Made by a program: the position numbers and the translations under genes
From: Desulfobulbus propionicus
Lineage (GTDB): Bacteria > Desulfobacterota > Desulfobulbia > Desulfobulbales > Desulfobulbaceae
DNA: 64,000 nucleotides
NCBI GenBank assembly: GCA_002748755.1
Contig: PDTD01000012.1
Span: forward strand, 1 to 64,000
Direction: 5' to 3'
Notes under the pieces: model-generated
The model's database searches: none
What the model saw: only the letters and a program-made list of their open reading frames with translations
What the model was told of the DNA's origin: nothing
Shown: one piece after another, positions 63,216-64,000 of the stretch
Layout: each line of letters begins with the position of its first letter
Numbering within the stretch: the first letter of the stretch is position 1

Positions 63216-64000
63216 ATGCAGAGCATACACTATATTGAACGAAGTACAGGTATTCTGAAACAGGAAGTTGTTCCAAAAGAACAGTGGTTGAAATGGTTAT
63301 ATCATAATCCAATTGGTAAATCGGCACTGCATCTGGTGGTAAAAAAGAAATTTCTGTCTGCATGGTATGGGAGGAAGATGGATGCTCCGGCTTCCTCCAA
63401 GAAAATTCCTGGTTTTATCCGGCAAGTGCAGGTCAATATGGCTGAGTCAGCGGTCCCGGCAAGTGATTTTAAATCGTTTAATGATTTTTTCATTCGTCGG
63501 CTTAAGCCGGATGCCCGCCCCATTGATCCTCTTCCAGAAAGCATTGTCTCGCCTGCGGACGGAAAACTACTGGCCTTTGCAGACATGCGTGGATTTGATA
63601 CCTTTTTTGTTAAGGGGCAGGTTTTTTCCTTGGAAAAATTCCTGGGAAACAGGACGCTTGCTGAAAGATACACCAATGGCACGCTGCTGATTATTCGCTT
63701 GGCACCTGTCGACTATCATCGGTTCCATTTTCCGGCTGATGGTGTCATTTCCAGTTCCCAGGTGATCAATGGTTCGTATTGTTCCGTTTCCCCTTATGCC
63801 GTGCAAAACAGGCTGCGTATATATTGGGAAAATAAGCGGGCATACAGTTTATTAGAGACAATCCGAGCCGGAGATATCGTGCTCTGTGAAGTCGGCGCCA
63901 CCATGGTAGGTTCCATCGTCCAGGCCTATGAACCGGAAAGCCAAGTCCGAAAAGGACAGGAAAAAGGCTGGTTCAAGTTTGGTGGCTCCACGGTTATTGT
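63216..64000 (+). CDS. psd: Phosphatidylserine decarboxylase, 3' end outside window
   Basis: At least 261 residues, frame open to the window edge, start ATG at 63216 (MQSIHYIERSTGILKQEVV). SFNDFFIRRLKPDARPID, IVSPADGKLLAF, VKGQVFSLEKFLG, RLAPVDYHRFHFPADG (catalytic His) and CEVGATMVGSIVQ are the Psd motifs, and the sequence reaches KFGGSTVIV, the processing site where a Ser becomes the pyruvoyl group (GGST in place of LGST). It makes phosphatidylethanolamine. Only the last ~30 residues are missing. The ribosome site is GAGAAGG, 12-18 bases upstream. Confidence 0.92.
   Translation, partial: MQSIHYIERSTGILKQEVVPKEQWLKWLYHNPIGKSALHLVVKKKFLSAWYGRKMDAPASSKKIPGFIRQVQVNMAESAVPASDFKSFNDFFIRRLKPDARPIDPLPESIVSPADGKLLAFADMRGFDTFFVKGQVFSLEKFLGNRTLAERYTNGTLLIIRLAPVDYHRFHFPADGVISSSQVINGSYCSVSPYAVQNRLRIYWENKRAYSLLETIRAGDIVLCEVGATMVGSIVQAYEPESQVRKGQEKGWFKFGGSTVI

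Overview
This 64 kb window looks like ordinary chromosome from a Gram-negative, anaerobic, sulfur-cycling member of the Desulfobacterota. The order Desulfobulbales, possibly the cable-bacteria lineage, is my best guess. The clues are a tetraheme class III cytochrome c, a System II cytochrome c maturation pair (ResB/CcsB), a GlcD/GlcF-type 2-hydroxyacid oxidase, an NtrY/NtrX pair preceded by a DUF4390 gene, FtsEX-EnvC, and a rhodanese/persulfide-dioxygenase fusion. Both window edges cut genes: a methyltransferase at the left and a phosphatidylserine decarboxylase at the right. I found no tRNA, rRNA, CRISPR array, prophage or complete insertion sequence.

Layout. 1-7.2 kb: partial methyltransferase, LemA and two TPM-domain proteins, a decayed transposase, an FmdB-type zinc ribbon, a bifunctional PFK-2/FBPase-2-like enzyme and a small unknown protein. 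7.3-12.6 kb: a same-strand run of an SPFH/zinc-ribbon protein, a 416-residue zinc-ribbon orphan, a TadA-like deaminase, a radical SAM enzyme and a TPR-methyltransferase; the last three are nearly abutting. 12.9-23.2 kb: tatBC on the minus strand, then purA, rpoZ, dnaJ, moaC, a DksA-like gene, galT, a lone receiver, a FolE2-like gene and glyS. 23.3-29.9 kb, minus strand: aroK, glcD, glcF, resB, ccsB and a tetraheme cytochrome. 31-40.7 kb: a chemoreceptor, a Crp/Fnr regulator, the rhodanese/MBL fusion and a fused hydantoinase/5-oxoprolinase. 41-48.5 kb: a receiver-domain pseudogene, SEC-C and VanZ proteins, hemB, and ntrX-ntrY-DUF4390. 49.7-64 kb: rfbBC, an RNB nuclease, era, ctpA, envC, ftsX, ftsE, gph, a DUF445 protein and psd.

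The most striking feature is not a gene. A ~225 bp family of non-coding repeats occurs at least twelve times between genes (8 forward, 4 reverse), with several more fragments. Each full copy is bounded by inverted repeats close to TAGCCCGGATTTCTCATG and contains a long internal imperfect inverted repeat plus a smaller hairpin. The copies have no room for a transposase, so they look like a MITE-like family. They never break a recognisable gene, but their edges coincide with or supply the stop codons of rfbC, gph and glcF, and two sister copies lie inside the ftsE-ftsX-envC-ctpA gene string. Gene callers will tend to call false small proteins in them.

All functional calls rest on recognising motifs and gene order by eye. 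No database search or folding calculation was run.
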